Shown: positions 17,085-25,247 of the stretch, piece by piece | How the letters are laid out: every line of letters starts with the position of its first letter | Numbering within the stretch: the stretch's first letter is position 1 | DNA from: Longimicrobiaceae bacterium | GTDB lineage: Bacteria; Gemmatimonadota; Gemmatimonadetes; Longimicrobiales; Longimicrobiaceae | Direction: 5' to 3' | Assembly: GCA_035696245.1 (NCBI GenBank) | Contig: DASRQW010000412.1 | Location: forward strand, 1 to 42,692 | Length of the DNA stretch: 42,692 nt | Program-made: the position numbers and the translations under genes | Notes under the pieces: generated by a model | Databases searched by the model: none | Told to the model about the DNA's origin: nothing | What the model saw: the letters and a program-made list of their open reading frames with translations, nothing else

Positions 17085-18272
17085 TCAGCGGCGGAGGAAC
17101 CAGTCGATGGTCTCGCGGACGAACGGGGCCGGGTCCGATGCGCGGAGCACCTCGCCGCGCCGGCCGCGCGACCAGGGGGTGAGCACGTGCGCGGCGGTGC
17201 TCAGGCGGCCGGGCGAGCCCGCGGGCAGCGCCAGCTCCGCCGGCGAGCGGCGGATGCGCGTGAGCAGGTGGTCCACGTCGCCCCATTCCCACCGGCTGCG
17301 CACGCCCGGCCGGTACGGCGGCGGCGCTTTCGGGGCGCGGCCCGCCGCGCACTCCAGCAGCAGCGCGGGGAAATCCACCCCCGCATCTACCGCGAGCTGA
17401 AGCGATCCCCAGAAGCGTCCGTTGATCTCCATCAGGTACGGCGTGCCCGTCCCCTCATCGACCTTCATCTCCACCATCGCCACGCCCTGCCAGCGGAACG
17501 ACGCCAGCAGCGCCGCGGCCCGGTCGGCCAGCACCGGGTCCGCCGCCACGCTCTCGCGCAGCACGCTCACGCCGCCGGCGGGGGGCTTCTCCCGCAGCCG
17601 GCGGTGGGCGAAGGACGCACGCACCCGGCCGTCCCACATCAGCAGGAAGATGCCGGTGCCGGGGCCCACCACGCGCTGCTGCACCATCACCGGGTACGCC
17701 TCGGGCGGCAGGTCTTCCAGCACCACGCGCAGCTCCACCCAGTCCGCCGCGTGCTGCACCGGCACCTTGCAGCGCGTCCCCTCGCCCTCGCACACCGAGC
17801 GCGACGGCTTCACCACCACGGGGAAGCGGAAGGTGTCCGGCGCCACGGTAGCCCGGTCCTCCGCCCGCTCGATCACGCGCTGGGCGGGCACGGCGATGCC
17901 CGCGCGCTCCGCCGCCGCCAGCACCCGCCGCTTGTCGCACACCGCGCGGAACACCGGCTCGGTGGGGAAGGGCAGCAGCACGCCCGGCGGCCGCTCGCCG
18001 AACGGGAGCACCGCCAGCAGCGACGCCTCGGAGATGGGCAGCAGCACCTCGACTCTCAGCCGCACGGCGAGCGCCCGCACCTCTGCCGCGAAGGCGGCTG
18101 GCGCGGCGAGCGGATCGGAGACGACGGACCTCGACCGTGCCCAGCGGGAGCTTCCCGCCAGCGTGCGCTCGCGCGGGCCGCACACGTGCACCTCGTGGCC
18201 GGCGCGTCCCAGCGAGCGGACGACCGCCAGGGCGGCGCGCTCGCCGCCGTCGGTGACCAGTACGCGCGGCAT
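17085..18272 (-). CDS. ATP-grasp enzyme (carboxylate-amine ligase-like)
   Basis: A 395-residue ATP-grasp protein. The pre-ATP-grasp N-terminal domain starts PRVLVTDGGERAALAVVRSL. The ATP-binding core includes FPVVVKPSRSV (the lysine contacting phosphate) and the magnesium-binding tail VEMKVDEGTGTPYLMEINGRF, with Glu and Asn ligands. Such stand-alone ATP-grasp proteins are frequent in exopolysaccharide loci and may attach amino acids to sugars, but the reaction is unknown. Its ATG follows the stop of the polysaccharide deacetylase gene by one base, so the two form an operon. Confidence 0.85.
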   Translation of the reverse strand: MPRVLVTDGGERAALAVVRSLGRAGHEVHVCGPRERTLAGSSRWARSRSVVSDPLAAPAAFAAEVRALAVRLRVEVLLPISEASLLAVLPFGERPPGVLLPFPTEPVFRAVCDKRRVLAAAERAGIAVPAQRVIERAEDRATVAPDTFRFPVVVKPSRSVCEGEGTRCKVPVQHAADWVELRVVLEDLPPEAYPVMVQQRVVGPGTGIFLLMWDGRVRASFAHRRLREKPPAGGVSVLRESVAADPVLADRAAALLASFRWQGVAMVEMKVDEGTGTPYLMEINGRFWGSLQLAVDAGVDFPALLLECAAGRAPKAPPPYRPGVRSRWEWGDVDHLLTRIRRSPAELALPAGSPGRLSTAAHVLTPWSRGRRGEVLRASDPAPFVRETIDWFLRR

Positions 18273-18273
18273 C

Positions 18274-19191
18274 TCAGCCCAGTGGCAGGCCCGCGGCCCG
18301 CAGCACGAATCCGTCGTGCGACAGCCCGGCGGGCACGTTCACCCGCGGCACCGCCATCCTCTGCCCCGTGGCCCGCAGCGGCCCGCCGCCCACGCGCACC
18401 GCGCCCTCGTAGCCCGCCGCCGCCGCCGCCCGCTCCACCTCTGCCGAGAACAGGCCGTACGGATACGACAGCCACGGGATCGCGCATCCGAACTTTTGGC
18501 GTAACGCCCGCAGCGGGCGCACCAGCTCGTCCTCCAGCTCGCGGCCGGAGAGCGCCGTGAGGTTCGCGTGCGTCCACCCGTGCGAGCCGAGGGAGATGCC
18601 GGGCGTCCGCCCCGCGGCCCGCATCTCCGCCTCGCCCGCCACCGTCGCGTGCCACGGCAGCGGGTGCGCGCCGGGCAGCGGCACGCTGCGGCGGATGGGC
18701 ACCTCGCGGCCGCCCAGCACGCCCAGCGCGGCGGCCCGGAACGCCTCCGGCAGCCCCGCCGCGCCCGGCTGCACCATCTCGTCCCACCAGTAGCCGTGTC
18801 CAGCGGCCAGGCCGGGGACCACGAAGAACGTGGCCGGCATCCCCCGCTTCGCCAGCTCCTCCAGCCCGGCCGTGAGGGCGCCGCGGTAGCCGTCGTCGAA
18901 CGTGACCACGGCGCGGGGGCGGCGGGAGCGCGCGGGGCGCAGCATCTCGGGCAGCGGCACCACGTCGTGCGTGGCCGCCAGCGCGTCCAGCTGCCGCGCG
19001 AAGTCGTCCTGCGGCAGGTGCAGCGAGCGGTCGCCGGCCGCTCGCTCGCCCCGCGGCACCACGTTGTGGTAGGCGAGCACGACCGTGCCGCGGGCGCCGC
19101 GGCGGAGCAGCGCGGGCACCGGGGTATGGGCCACGAAACGCTCGGCGGCATGTTTCGCGCGGCTGCGAAATGTTGCGTTCGCGCCACACAT
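18274..19191 (-). CDS. Polysaccharide deacetylase (NodB/CE4 domain)
   Basis: A 305-residue CE4/NodB-type protein. TVVLAYHNVVP leads into the catalytic domain. AVVTFDDGYRGAL holds the catalytic and metal Asp pair (motif 1), and LGSHGWTHANLTALS is the H-x3-H zinc motif 2. WLSYPYGLFS corresponds to motif 3. ATG 19191 is preceded by GGGAG at nine bases; a longer open frame reaches far upstream but is meaningless there. There is no evident signal peptide, though residues 1-30 are basic. It should remove N- or O-acetyl groups from a surface polysaccharide or its precursor. It is the first gene of a minus-strand run and diverges from the lipoprotein gene at 19540. Confidence 0.87.
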   Translation of the reverse strand: MCGANATFRSRAKHAAERFVAHTPVPALLRRGARGTVVLAYHNVVPRGERAAGDRSLHLPQDDFARQLDALAATHDVVPLPEMLRPARSRRPRAVVTFDDGYRGALTAGLEELAKRGMPATFFVVPGLAAGHGYWWDEMVQPGAAGLPEAFRAAALGVLGGREVPIRRSVPLPGAHPLPWHATVAGEAEMRAAGRTPGISLGSHGWTHANLTALSGRELEDELVRPLRALRQKFGCAIPWLSYPYGLFSAEVERAAAAAGYEGAVRVGGGPLRATGQRMAVPRVNVPAGLSHDGFVLRAAGLPLG

Positions 19192-19221
19192 TTCCGGACT
19201 CCCGCATACGGTTCGCTGGGA

Positions 19222-19250
19222 TTGCATCTGTAGTCGTATCATGGTATTAT
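19222..19250 (+). promoter_or_regulatory. Sigma-70-type promoter of leader 1
   Basis: TTGCAT (19222-19227) and TATTAT (19245-19250) are separated by exactly 17 bases, about 120 bp upstream of the riboswitch-like leader. Predicted transcription start is near 19257. Confidence 0.5.
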
Positions 19251-19367
19251 CGTGCGTCGAAACGCGGGCGGGCTCCAGCCCCATCCCCCACCGGGCGCAA
19301 CTCGCGCACCGGCAGCGCGGCGGGCCACGCGGCCCTCCGGCGGTTCCACGAACCAGAACTTTACGAA

Positions 19368-19441
19368 GCTGCTCAGAGCAAAGGCGCCGAAAGGCGCCGG
19401 CGCAGAGCCACGGGGCTACCGCGGGGAACCGCCACGCCAGC
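19368..19441 (+). ncRNA. Cyclic-di-GMP-I-like riboswitch, copy 1
   Basis: P1 pairs GCTG (19368-19371) with CAGC (19438-19441). P2 is GGCGCC-GAAA-GGCGCC (19383-19398), a GNRA-capped stem as in the class I aptamer. The strand after it (GGCGCAGAGCCACGGGGCTA) resembles the class I consensus GACGCAAAGCCACGGGCCTA. A short P3 follows (GCGG/CCGC, 19421-19432). The distal part departs from the classic aptamer, so this may be a variant. A terminator hairpin follows immediately, then the lipoprotein gene at 19540. Confidence 0.7.
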
Positions 19442-19443
19442 CG

Positions 19444-19487
19444 AGCCGCCAGCTTCCCGACGAGCGTCGGGAGAGGTGGCTTTTTTT
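19444..19487 (+). terminator. Intrinsic terminator / expression platform of leader 1
   Basis: AGCCGCC pairs with GGTGGCT and CTTCCCGAC with GTCGGGAGAG, capped by GAGC, then a run of seven T (19481-19487). It sits between the aptamer and the lipoprotein start, so ligand-controlled termination is likely. Confidence 0.8.
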
Positions 19488-19539
19488 GTGCCTGTCTCCG
19501 GCGTTCCTTGAGCGAAAACACGGCCCAGGAGCTCGCACC

Positions 19540-21015
19540 ATGAAGGCAGCCAAGATCGTTCCGGTGCTGTTGGCGTTCGCGGGGATGGCGGGGTGCGGCG
19601 GGGGAAGCGACGCGGTGACGGGGCCCACCGGCCCCACCGGCGGCGAAGAGGGGCCCACGCTGGCCGCCGTCGCCATCACGCCGCACACGGCCACGCTGCC
19701 CGCGGGCGGCAGCGTCCAGTTCTCGGCCGCGGCCACCATGAGCGACGGCAGCGCGGCCACGGCGGCGCTGCACTACACCGCCGTGGGCGGCACCGTCACC
19801 GCCGCGGGGCTCTTCACCGCCACGGGCTCGGCCGGCACCGCGCTGGTCATCGCCTCGGCAGACGGAGGGCCGGCGGACACGGCGCACGTCACCGTCACCG
19901 CCCCCACGCCCGTCATCACCCTGAGCGCCGTGGTGGTCGGCCCGGCGGGCGCCAGCGTGGCGGCCGGGGGGACGCTGCAGCTCAGCGCGCAGGGCCGCTA
20001 CTCCAACGGCAGCACCGCCGCAGTGGCGGTCACGTGGACGGCCACCGGCGGCACCGTGAGCGCCGCGGGCCTGTACACGGCCGGCGCCACCGCGGGCACG
20101 TACCGCGTGAAGGCCGCCGCCGCGGGCGGCATCGCGGACTCGGTCGCCGTCACCGTCACCGCGGCGACCCCGGCCCCCACGCCCACGCCGACTCCCACCC
20201 CCACGCCTACTCCGACTCCCGCGCCGGGCGGGACGTTCACGGCGCTGGCGGGCGACGACTGGCACTCGTACGCGAACAAGGCCGCGCTCACCGCCCGCCA
20301 GTACTTCTGGTGGTTCGACTCGCGCGACGTGAACCAGTTCACCGACCTGGCGCAGGACCCCACCTTCGGCCAGGTGCTGCGCATCACCTTCCCGCAGAAC
20401 AGCGGCTCGCCCGGCTCGTCGCCGCGCATGGCGCAGACGCTGCCCGCGCCGCTGGGCGACATGTGGCTGCGCTGGAAGATGAAGTACAACCCGGGCTGGA
20501 CCACGGTGGGCCCGGACCCCGCCGGCTCGGCCAACAGCTACAAGATCGCCTTCTTCGAGTGGGAGAGCGGGTTCAGCAGCCGCGGCGAGCTGGAGCTGTC
20601 CAACACCAGCCAGTACATCACCGGCGTGGGCGTGCAGGACGCATCGGGCGCCTTCCTGCACTACAGCGAGACCCTCCTGCCCGGCAGCGCGGCCGACTTC
20701 GGCAACGTGGGCACCGAGTGGACCGACGGCGAGTGGTGGGAGTACGTGATCCACTACAAGAAGACGGGCGCCAATTCGGCCCTCTACCAGTACTGGCGCC
20801 GCCGTCTCACCTCGGGCGGCAAGGTGGTCGCCAACGGGTGGACGTACCACGGCATGGCCATGAGCGGCGCCACCACGCCCCGCGTGCGGCAGATCGAGCT
20901 CGGCGCGAACAAAAACAAGAACAATCCCACGACCATGTACATCTACTGGGGCCCGTGGGAGGTGGTGGACGGCGGCAGGTACGCCAACCCCTTCTCCATG
21001 CCGAACGCCCAGTAG
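19540..21015 (+). CDS. Secreted lipoprotein: Ig-like domains plus GDDW beta-rich domain (paralogue 1)
   Basis: A 491-residue lipoprotein. ATG 19540 follows AGGAG, and the signal ends in a lipobox (FAGMAGC). Two Big_2-like Ig domains (about residues 43-210) are followed by a Pro-Thr repeat linker (about 210-230). The C-terminal domain of about 255 residues starts at LAGDDWHSY and ends WEVVDGGRYANPF. It is rich in aromatic residues (FWWFDSRD, MWLRWKMKY, GEWWEYVIHYKKTG, YQYWRRR), like a jelly-roll polysaccharide-binding or lyase fold, but I cannot name the family. Expression should be controlled by the leader at 19368-19487. It probably acts on or binds the extracellular polysaccharide. Two other genes in the window carry the same domain. 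Confidence 0.85.
   Translation: MKAAKIVPVLLAFAGMAGCGGGSDAVTGPTGPTGGEEGPTLAAVAITPHTATLPAGGSVQFSAAATMSDGSAATAALHYTAVGGTVTAAGLFTATGSAGTALVIASADGGPADTAHVTVTAPTPVITLSAVVVGPAGASVAAGGTLQLSAQGRYSNGSTAAVAVTWTATGGTVSAAGLYTAGATAGTYRVKAAAAGGIADSVAVTVTAATPAPTPTPTPTPTPTPTPAPGGTFTALAGDDWHSYANKAALTARQYFWWFDSRDVNQFTDLAQDPTFGQVLRITFPQNSGSPGSSPRMAQTLPAPLGDMWLRWKMKYNPGWTTVGPDPAGSANSYKIAFFEWESGFSSRGELELSNTSQYITGVGVQDASGAFLHYSETLLPGSAADFGNVGTEWTDGEWWEYVIHYKKTGANSALYQYWRRRLTSGGKVVANGWTYHGMAMSGATTPRVRQIELGANKNKNNPTTMYIYWGPWEVVDGGRYANPFSMPNAQ
20166..20229 (+). repeat. Pro-Thr linker minisatellite
   Basis: A run of CCNACN hexamers encodes alternating Pro and Thr between the Ig and GDDW domains of the lipoprotein. This is a typical flexible secreted-protein linker and a likely site of length variation. 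Confidence 0.8.
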
Positions 21016-21580
21016 CCGCACCGCCGCTTTCCTCCGCCGCTCGCCCGGCGGAAGGGACGGACGGGTGGATCGAAGATCGGCTCGGCAGATTTCGCTGGAT
21101 GAACGGCCGCTGATCCAAGCGGATCCCAGCCGACAAGCGGGCTCGGTCTCGGTAGATGAACGCCAGGCCACTGCGGATGATCGGCAGACGGCTCGATCGG
21201 ACGATGTTCGGACAGTGATCGGAAGATGGACGGCCGGGAATTGGACGATGTCCGAGAGCGACCGGAAGATGGGCGGCTGCCAGCGGGGATGAGCAGCATC
21301 CGATCATCCCGTATGTTCGATAGACGGACCGTTCGGTAGATGGATAGCGGACGACGGATCGACCTCGTCCGGCAGAATGCAGCGGATGCGGGAGCGCGGC
21401 GGCTCGCGAGGATCGCCTCGGGACGAGGCGGTGGAAGCGCGGAGGACGCAGGGCGGCGGTAGAACGCCGGGCATGGACTGCCCGCGGCGAAGGCCGCGCT
21501 CCCGCGGCGAAAAAACGTCTGGCGGCAGCGCGTGCCGAAAAGACGTAAGTATCGGCAGATGCAAGACATATAGCTTCGGT
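21016..21580. repeat. Spacer of degenerate GATG/GGATCG words
   Basis: No gene is visible. From about 21060 to 21370 the sequence is dense with GGATCGA, GGTAGATGAACG, GATCGG and GGAAGATGG variants. The part from 21370 to 21580 is ordinary GC-rich spacer. Confidence 0.6.
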
Positions 21581-21585
21581 GTCAG

Positions 21586-21601
21586 TGGCACGGGTGATGC
21601 A
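21586..21601 (+). promoter_or_regulatory. Sigma-54-type promoter upstream of leader 3
   Basis: TGGCACGGGTGATGCA fits the -24/-12 consensus TGGCACGNNNNTTGCA with one mismatch: GG and GC are exactly ten bases apart. The aptamer-like leader begins 45 bp downstream. Use would require an enhancer-binding activator. Confidence 0.6.
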
Positions 21602-21644
21602 AACCTGCATCCCCGGCCGCCGACGCAGACGGCCGGAACGGAAC

Positions 21645-21725
21645 GCTGATCAGAGCAACGGCGCCGAAAGGCGCCCGCGCAGAGCCACGGGGCTACCGCG
21701 GGAGACAGTCTCCCGCCATGCCGGC
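21645..21725 (+). ncRNA. Cyclic-di-GMP-I-like riboswitch, orphan copy
   Basis: It has the same architecture as the other two copies. P1 is GCTG (21645-21648) with CGGC (21722-21725), a G-U wobble where the others have a Watson-Crick pair. P2 is GGCGCC-GAAA-GGCGCC (21660-21675). The strand CGCAGAGCCACGGGGCTACC and a longer perfect P3 (GCGGGAGAC / GTCTCCCGC) follow. No gene is directly downstream; the next leader starts 455 bp on. Confidence 0.6.
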
Positions 21726-21727
21726 CG

Positions 21728-21765
21728 AGCCGCCAGCGACTCGAGATCCGTCGACCCTGGCGGCT
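21728..21765 (+). terminator. Terminator-like hairpin without T-tract (orphan leader)
   Basis: AGCCGCCAG (21728-21736) pairs perfectly with CTGGCGGCT (21757-21765), the same stem as in the other leaders, but CTGTGC follows instead of a T-run. It has probably lost termination function. Confidence 0.6.
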
Positions 21766-21769
21766 CTGT

Positions 21770-22119
21770 GCATTCCGGAAACGGAAACCTTGCTCGACGA
21801 AGGATCCGGACAGGCAACCGGCGACGGGCGAAGCGAGCCCTGGGTTACTCCATCCGCCAGATTTCGCGGAACGAGGGAACGCCGAGCCGCGTTGTGCAAA
21901 GTTTCTCGCACAATGCGCAGGTTACCCGAACCATGACAGGCGGACAGGAAGGCCACGCATCGCTCGTAACAATGGGGATTGGCCGGAGTTGTAGATACAC
22001 GGGTGATTGTGAATCATGTGGAGTAGTTCTCGTAAGTTAGCCAGGGCGCGAAATGACGCGCTAAAAACCCTCAAATGCAAACAAATGTCGTAACTGATTG
22101 TCGAATATGGGCTTACGCA
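21770..22119. other. Spacer between leaders; no gene seen
   Basis: There is no supported coding frame. It contains an inverted repeat TTGTGC...GCACAA (21892-21913). An AT-richer stretch from about 22050 leads into the sigma-54-type promoter. Confidence 0.5.
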
Positions 22120-22135
22120 TGGCACACCTCATGCG
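22120..22135 (+). promoter_or_regulatory. Sigma-54-type promoter upstream of leader 2
   Basis: TGGCACACCTCATGCG has TGGCAC at -24 and ATGC at -12 with GG and GC exactly ten bases apart. The expected start is near 22146, about 35 bp before the aptamer-like leader. Confidence 0.6.
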
Positions 22136-22179
22136 ATTTTCCCGCAACGCGGCCGCCGATGATGGCGGACCGACCGGAC

Positions 22180-22259
22180 GCTGATCAGAGCAAAGGTGCC
22201 GAAAGGTGCCGACGCAGAGCTACGGGGCTACAGCGGGGGGCAACTCCCGCCACGCCAGC
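22180..22259 (+). ncRNA. Cyclic-di-GMP-I-like riboswitch, copy 2
   Basis: P1 is GCTG (22180-22183) with CAGC (22256-22259). P2 is GGTGCC-GAAA-GGTGCC (22195-22210), a paired change relative to GGCGCC that keeps the stem through G-U pairs. The conserved strand GACGCAGAGCTACGGGGCTA closely follows class I cyclic-di-GMP aptamers, and a P3 GCGGG/CCCGC stem follows. A perfect terminator and the large lipoprotein gene lie downstream. Confidence 0.72.
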
Positions 22260-22261
22260 CG

Positions 22262-22303
22262 AGCCGCCAGCGACTCGCAGGGTCGAGCTGGCGGCTTTTC
22301 TTT
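22262..22303 (+). terminator. Intrinsic terminator / expression platform of leader 2
   Basis: AGCCGCCAGC (22262-22271) pairs perfectly with GCTGGCGGCT (22287-22296), followed by TTTCTTT. It lies between the aptamer-like fold and the gene start at 22369. Confidence 0.82.
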
Positions 22304-22368
22304 GCCCAAAAACGGGGGAAAAGCCGCGGTTCCGGGAGTCACTAACGCGGTTTCGAGGAGACGTTCAG

Positions 22369-25122
22369 ATGAGAAGCACGGCAGCAAGCAGGAACGGGAA
22401 GGCCATCCTGGCGGCTACGGCGCTCGCGGCGCTGGCGGCCTGCTCCGACCGCACGCAGGCCCCGGTGGGCCCGCTGGACGGCGGCGTGCAGGCAGCCCCC
22501 GCCGTGGCGACCAGCGGGTATAGCGCGGTCGTGGGAGACGACTGGAAGGCGTACCAGACCAAGGACCAGCTCAAGGCCGCCGGCCTGTTCTGGTGGGTCG
22601 ACTCGGCCAACCGGAACGTGTACGACTACGTGGACCTGGTACAGGACCCCACCTTCGGGCAGGTGGTGCGCATCACCTTCCCGGCGAACACCGGCTCGTC
22701 GGGGTCGTCGCCCCGCATCGCCAAGGACCTGCCGGCGCCCATGGACAAGATGTGGTACCGCTGGCGCATGAAGTTCCAGCCCGGCTGGACCACGGTGGGC
22801 CCCGACCCCAGCGGCTGGGCCAACAGCTACAAGATCGCCTTCTGGACCTGGCAGGGCTACGCGGGCCGCGGCGAGATCGAGTACTCCAACACCAGCGAGT
22901 ACATCACCGGCAACGGCGTGAACGACGGCGCGACCGGCGCCAGCCTGTCGTACAAGGAGACGCTCATGCCCGGCAGCGCCGCCAACTTCGGCGTGACCAG
23001 CCAGGAGTGGAGCGACGGCCAGTGGTACGAGTTCGTGGTCTACTACGAGAAGACGGGCGCGACCACGGCCAACCAGTACTTCTGGCGGCGCAAGCTGACC
23101 ACCAACGGGGCCATCAACCCCAACCCGTGGATCTTCCACGGCTACGCCATGAGCGGCAACACCACGCCGCAGGTGGCGCACGTGGAGCTGGGCATCAACA
23201 AGAACAAGAACAACCCCACCACCATGTACCTGTACTGGGGCCAGTGGGAGGTGGTGGACGGGGCCAAGTACCCCAACCCGTTCGGCATGCCCAACGTGAG
23301 CGGCAGCGCCCCGGCGCCCTCGCCCGCCACGGCCACCAAGGTCACGGTGAGCCCCAAGACGGTCTCGCTCGCCCCCTCGGGCACGGCGCAGTTCAGCGCC
23401 ACCGCGCAGATGAGCGACGGCACCACGCAGGCGGCGTCGGTCACGTGGACGGCCACCGCGGGCACCGTGGCGAGCACGGGCGCCTACACCGCGCCGGCCA
23501 GCGCGGGCACGTACAAGGTCGTGGGCACCGCCGCGAACGGCATGGCCGACACGGCCACGGTCACGGTGGCCGCGCAGTCGGCGACGGTGACCAAGGTGAC
23601 GCTGGCGCCCAAGGGCAGCAGCGTGCAGTCCGGCAAGACGCTGCAGTTCAGCGCCACGGCCACCATGAGCGACGGCACGTCGCAGCCGGCGAGCGTGGCC
23701 TACAACGCCACCGGCGGCACCATCAGCGGTGCCGGGCTGTACACGGCCGGCGCAGCCGCGGGCACCTTCCGCGTGATCGCCACCGCCACCAACGGCGTGG
23801 CCGACACCGCCTCGGTCAACGTGACCGCGGCCCCGGCGGCGACGCTGACGGCGGTCGTGCTCAACCCGCCCACCGCGTCCGTGCAGGCGGGCGGAACGGT
23901 TCAGTTCACCACGTCGGGCACGTACAGCGACGGCACCAGCAAGGCCGTGGCGGCCACGTACTCGGCCACCGGCGGGACCATCACCACCGCGGGCCTGTAC
24001 ACGGCGGGCCAGACGGGGGGCACGTTCCGCGTGATCTCGGTCGCGCAGGGCTCCACGCTGGCGGACACGTCCACGGTGACCGTCTCGTCGCCGGCAGCGA
24101 CACGGCCTACGCTCACGAGGGTGGTGCTGAACCCGCCCAGCGCGTCGGTGCAGGGTGGCGGGACGGTGCAGTTCTCCGCCACGGGCACCTACAGCGACGG
24201 GTCGTCCAAGGCGGTCACGGCGACCTACAGCGCCACGGGCGGCACGATCACCACGGCGGGCCTGTACACCGCGGGGCAGACGGCCGGCACCTTCCGCGTG
24301 ATCGCGGTGGGCCAGGGCTCCACGCTGGCCGACACGTCGGCCGTGACGGTCACGGCGTCCACCACGTCGGCGCCGCCGAGCACGGGGGCGTACGCCAAGG
24401 TCGCGGGTGACGACTGGCGCTCGTACGCGGCGGGCAGCTCGCTGCAGCCCACGGGCTACTTCGGCACCTCGGCGGCCACGTACGCCAACGTGTCGCTCGT
24501 CTCGGACCCCACGTTCGGGCAGGTCGCGCGCGTCACGCAGAACGCCGGCACCACCACGGCGCCGGTGCTGAACAAGAAGCTTCCCGCGGCGCTGGACCGC
24601 ATGTGGTTCCGCTTCCGCATGAAGCTCTCGCCGGGCTGGAACGCAGGCAGCGGGTGGACGCTGGCGCGGTGGACGTGGTCCGGATACGGTGGCAGCGGCA
24701 GCCTGGACTTCGAGAACGGCGCGGGCTACGCCAACAACTGGAGCGCCAAGGACGCCGGCAACCAGTACATCCGCTACACCGAGAACCTGCTGCCCGGCAG
24801 CACGGCCTTCGGCACGGCGAGCGCGGAGCTCACCAGCGGCGACTGGTACGAGTACGTGGTGTACTGGCAGAAGACGGGCGCCACCACGGGCCGCCAGCAC
24901 TTCTGGAAGCGCCGGCTCACCAGCGGCGGCACCACGGTGAACAACGCCTTCACCTACTACGGCTACACCGAGGACGGCAGCACCACGCCGCAGGCGGCGG
25001 CCGTGCAGCTCGGCGCCAACCTGCTCAAGGCGCCCGCGGCCACCCAGTACGTGTACTGGGGACCGTGGGAGGTGGTGAACGGCGCCACCTACGCCAACCC
25101 CTTCGGCATGAGCGGCTTCTAG
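22369..25122 (+). CDS. Secreted lipoprotein: two GDDW domains flanking four Ig-like repeats (paralogue 2)
   Basis: A 917-residue lipoprotein. GAGGAG precedes ATG 22369, and the signal ends at lipobox LAAC (ALAALAACSDRT). A first GDDW domain spans about residues 51-310 (VVGDDWKAY to WEVVDGAKYPNPFGM). Four Big_2-like Ig repeats follow (about 321-664), each near 80 residues. The third and fourth are nearly identical at DNA level, both carrying TITTAGLYTAGQT. A second, more diverged GDDW domain (about 674-917, VAGDDWRSY to WEVVNGATYANPFGM) ends the protein. Two copies of a putative glycan-handling module on a flexible stalk suggest cross-linking or binding of extracellular polysaccharide. It is preceded by a sigma-54-type promoter, an aptamer-like leader and a terminator, and followed by a strong terminator at 25170. 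Confidence 0.85.
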   Translation: MRSTAASRNGKAILAATALAALAACSDRTQAPVGPLDGGVQAAPAVATSGYSAVVGDDWKAYQTKDQLKAAGLFWWVDSANRNVYDYVDLVQDPTFGQVVRITFPANTGSSGSSPRIAKDLPAPMDKMWYRWRMKFQPGWTTVGPDPSGWANSYKIAFWTWQGYAGRGEIEYSNTSEYITGNGVNDGATGASLSYKETLMPGSAANFGVTSQEWSDGQWYEFVVYYEKTGATTANQYFWRRKLTTNGAINPNPWIFHGYAMSGNTTPQVAHVELGINKNKNNPTTMYLYWGQWEVVDGAKYPNPFGMPNVSGSAPAPSPATATKVTVSPKTVSLAPSGTAQFSATAQMSDGTTQAASVTWTATAGTVASTGAYTAPASAGTYKVVGTAANGMADTATVTVAAQSATVTKVTLAPKGSSVQSGKTLQFSATATMSDGTSQPASVAYNATGGTISGAGLYTAGAAAGTFRVIATATNGVADTASVNVTAAPAATLTAVVLNPPTASVQAGGTVQFTTSGTYSDGTSKAVAATYSATGGTITTAGLYTAGQTGGTFRVISVAQGSTLADTSTVTVSSPAATRPTLTRVVLNPPSASVQGGGTVQFSATGTYSDGSSKAVTATYSATGGTITTAGLYTAGQTAGTFRVIAVGQGSTLADTSAVTVTASTTSAPPSTGAYAKVAGDDWRSYAAGSSLQPTGYFGTSAATYANVSLVSDPTFGQVARVTQNAGTTTAPVLNKKLPAALDRMWFRFRMKLSPGWNAGSGWTLARWTWSGYGGSGSLDFENGAGYANNWSAKDAGNQYIRYTENLLPGSTAFGTASAELTSGDWYEYVVYWQKTGATTGRQHFWKRRLTSGGTTVNNAFTYYGYTEDGSTTPQAAAVQLGANLLKAPAATQYVYWGPWEVVNGATYANPFGMSGF
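23331..24360 (+). repeat. Four in-frame Ig-like (Big_2) repeats
   Basis: The units begin near 23335, 23587, 23850 and 24115, about 80 codons each. Each has a core reading S(A/T)(T/A)GTYSDG-like text followed by GG(T)I(T)...GLYTAG. The last two are the most similar, pointing to recent internal duplication. Confidence 0.8.
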
Positions 25123-25169
25123 CCCGCGGCTGAAGAACGGACCGCCCGTCGGCCGATCGGCAATGACAA

Positions 25170-25206
25170 GAGGGGGAGTCGCGTGAGCGGCTCCCCCTCG
25201 GTTTTT
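25170..25206 (+). terminator. Intrinsic terminator after the 22369 lipoprotein gene
   Basis: GAGGGGGAG (25170-25178) pairs with CTCCCCCTC (25191-25199) and is followed by GGTTTTT. Confidence 0.88.
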
Positions 25207-25247
25207 GGAAGGATGGGTTCGTGGCGGAAGCAGGCCCCCTCCCCCGG

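Noticed and set aside
18274-21171. 965-codon minus-strand open frame
   Set aside because: Only the last 305 codons encode the polysaccharide deacetylase; the rest is antisense to the lipoprotein gene at 19540.
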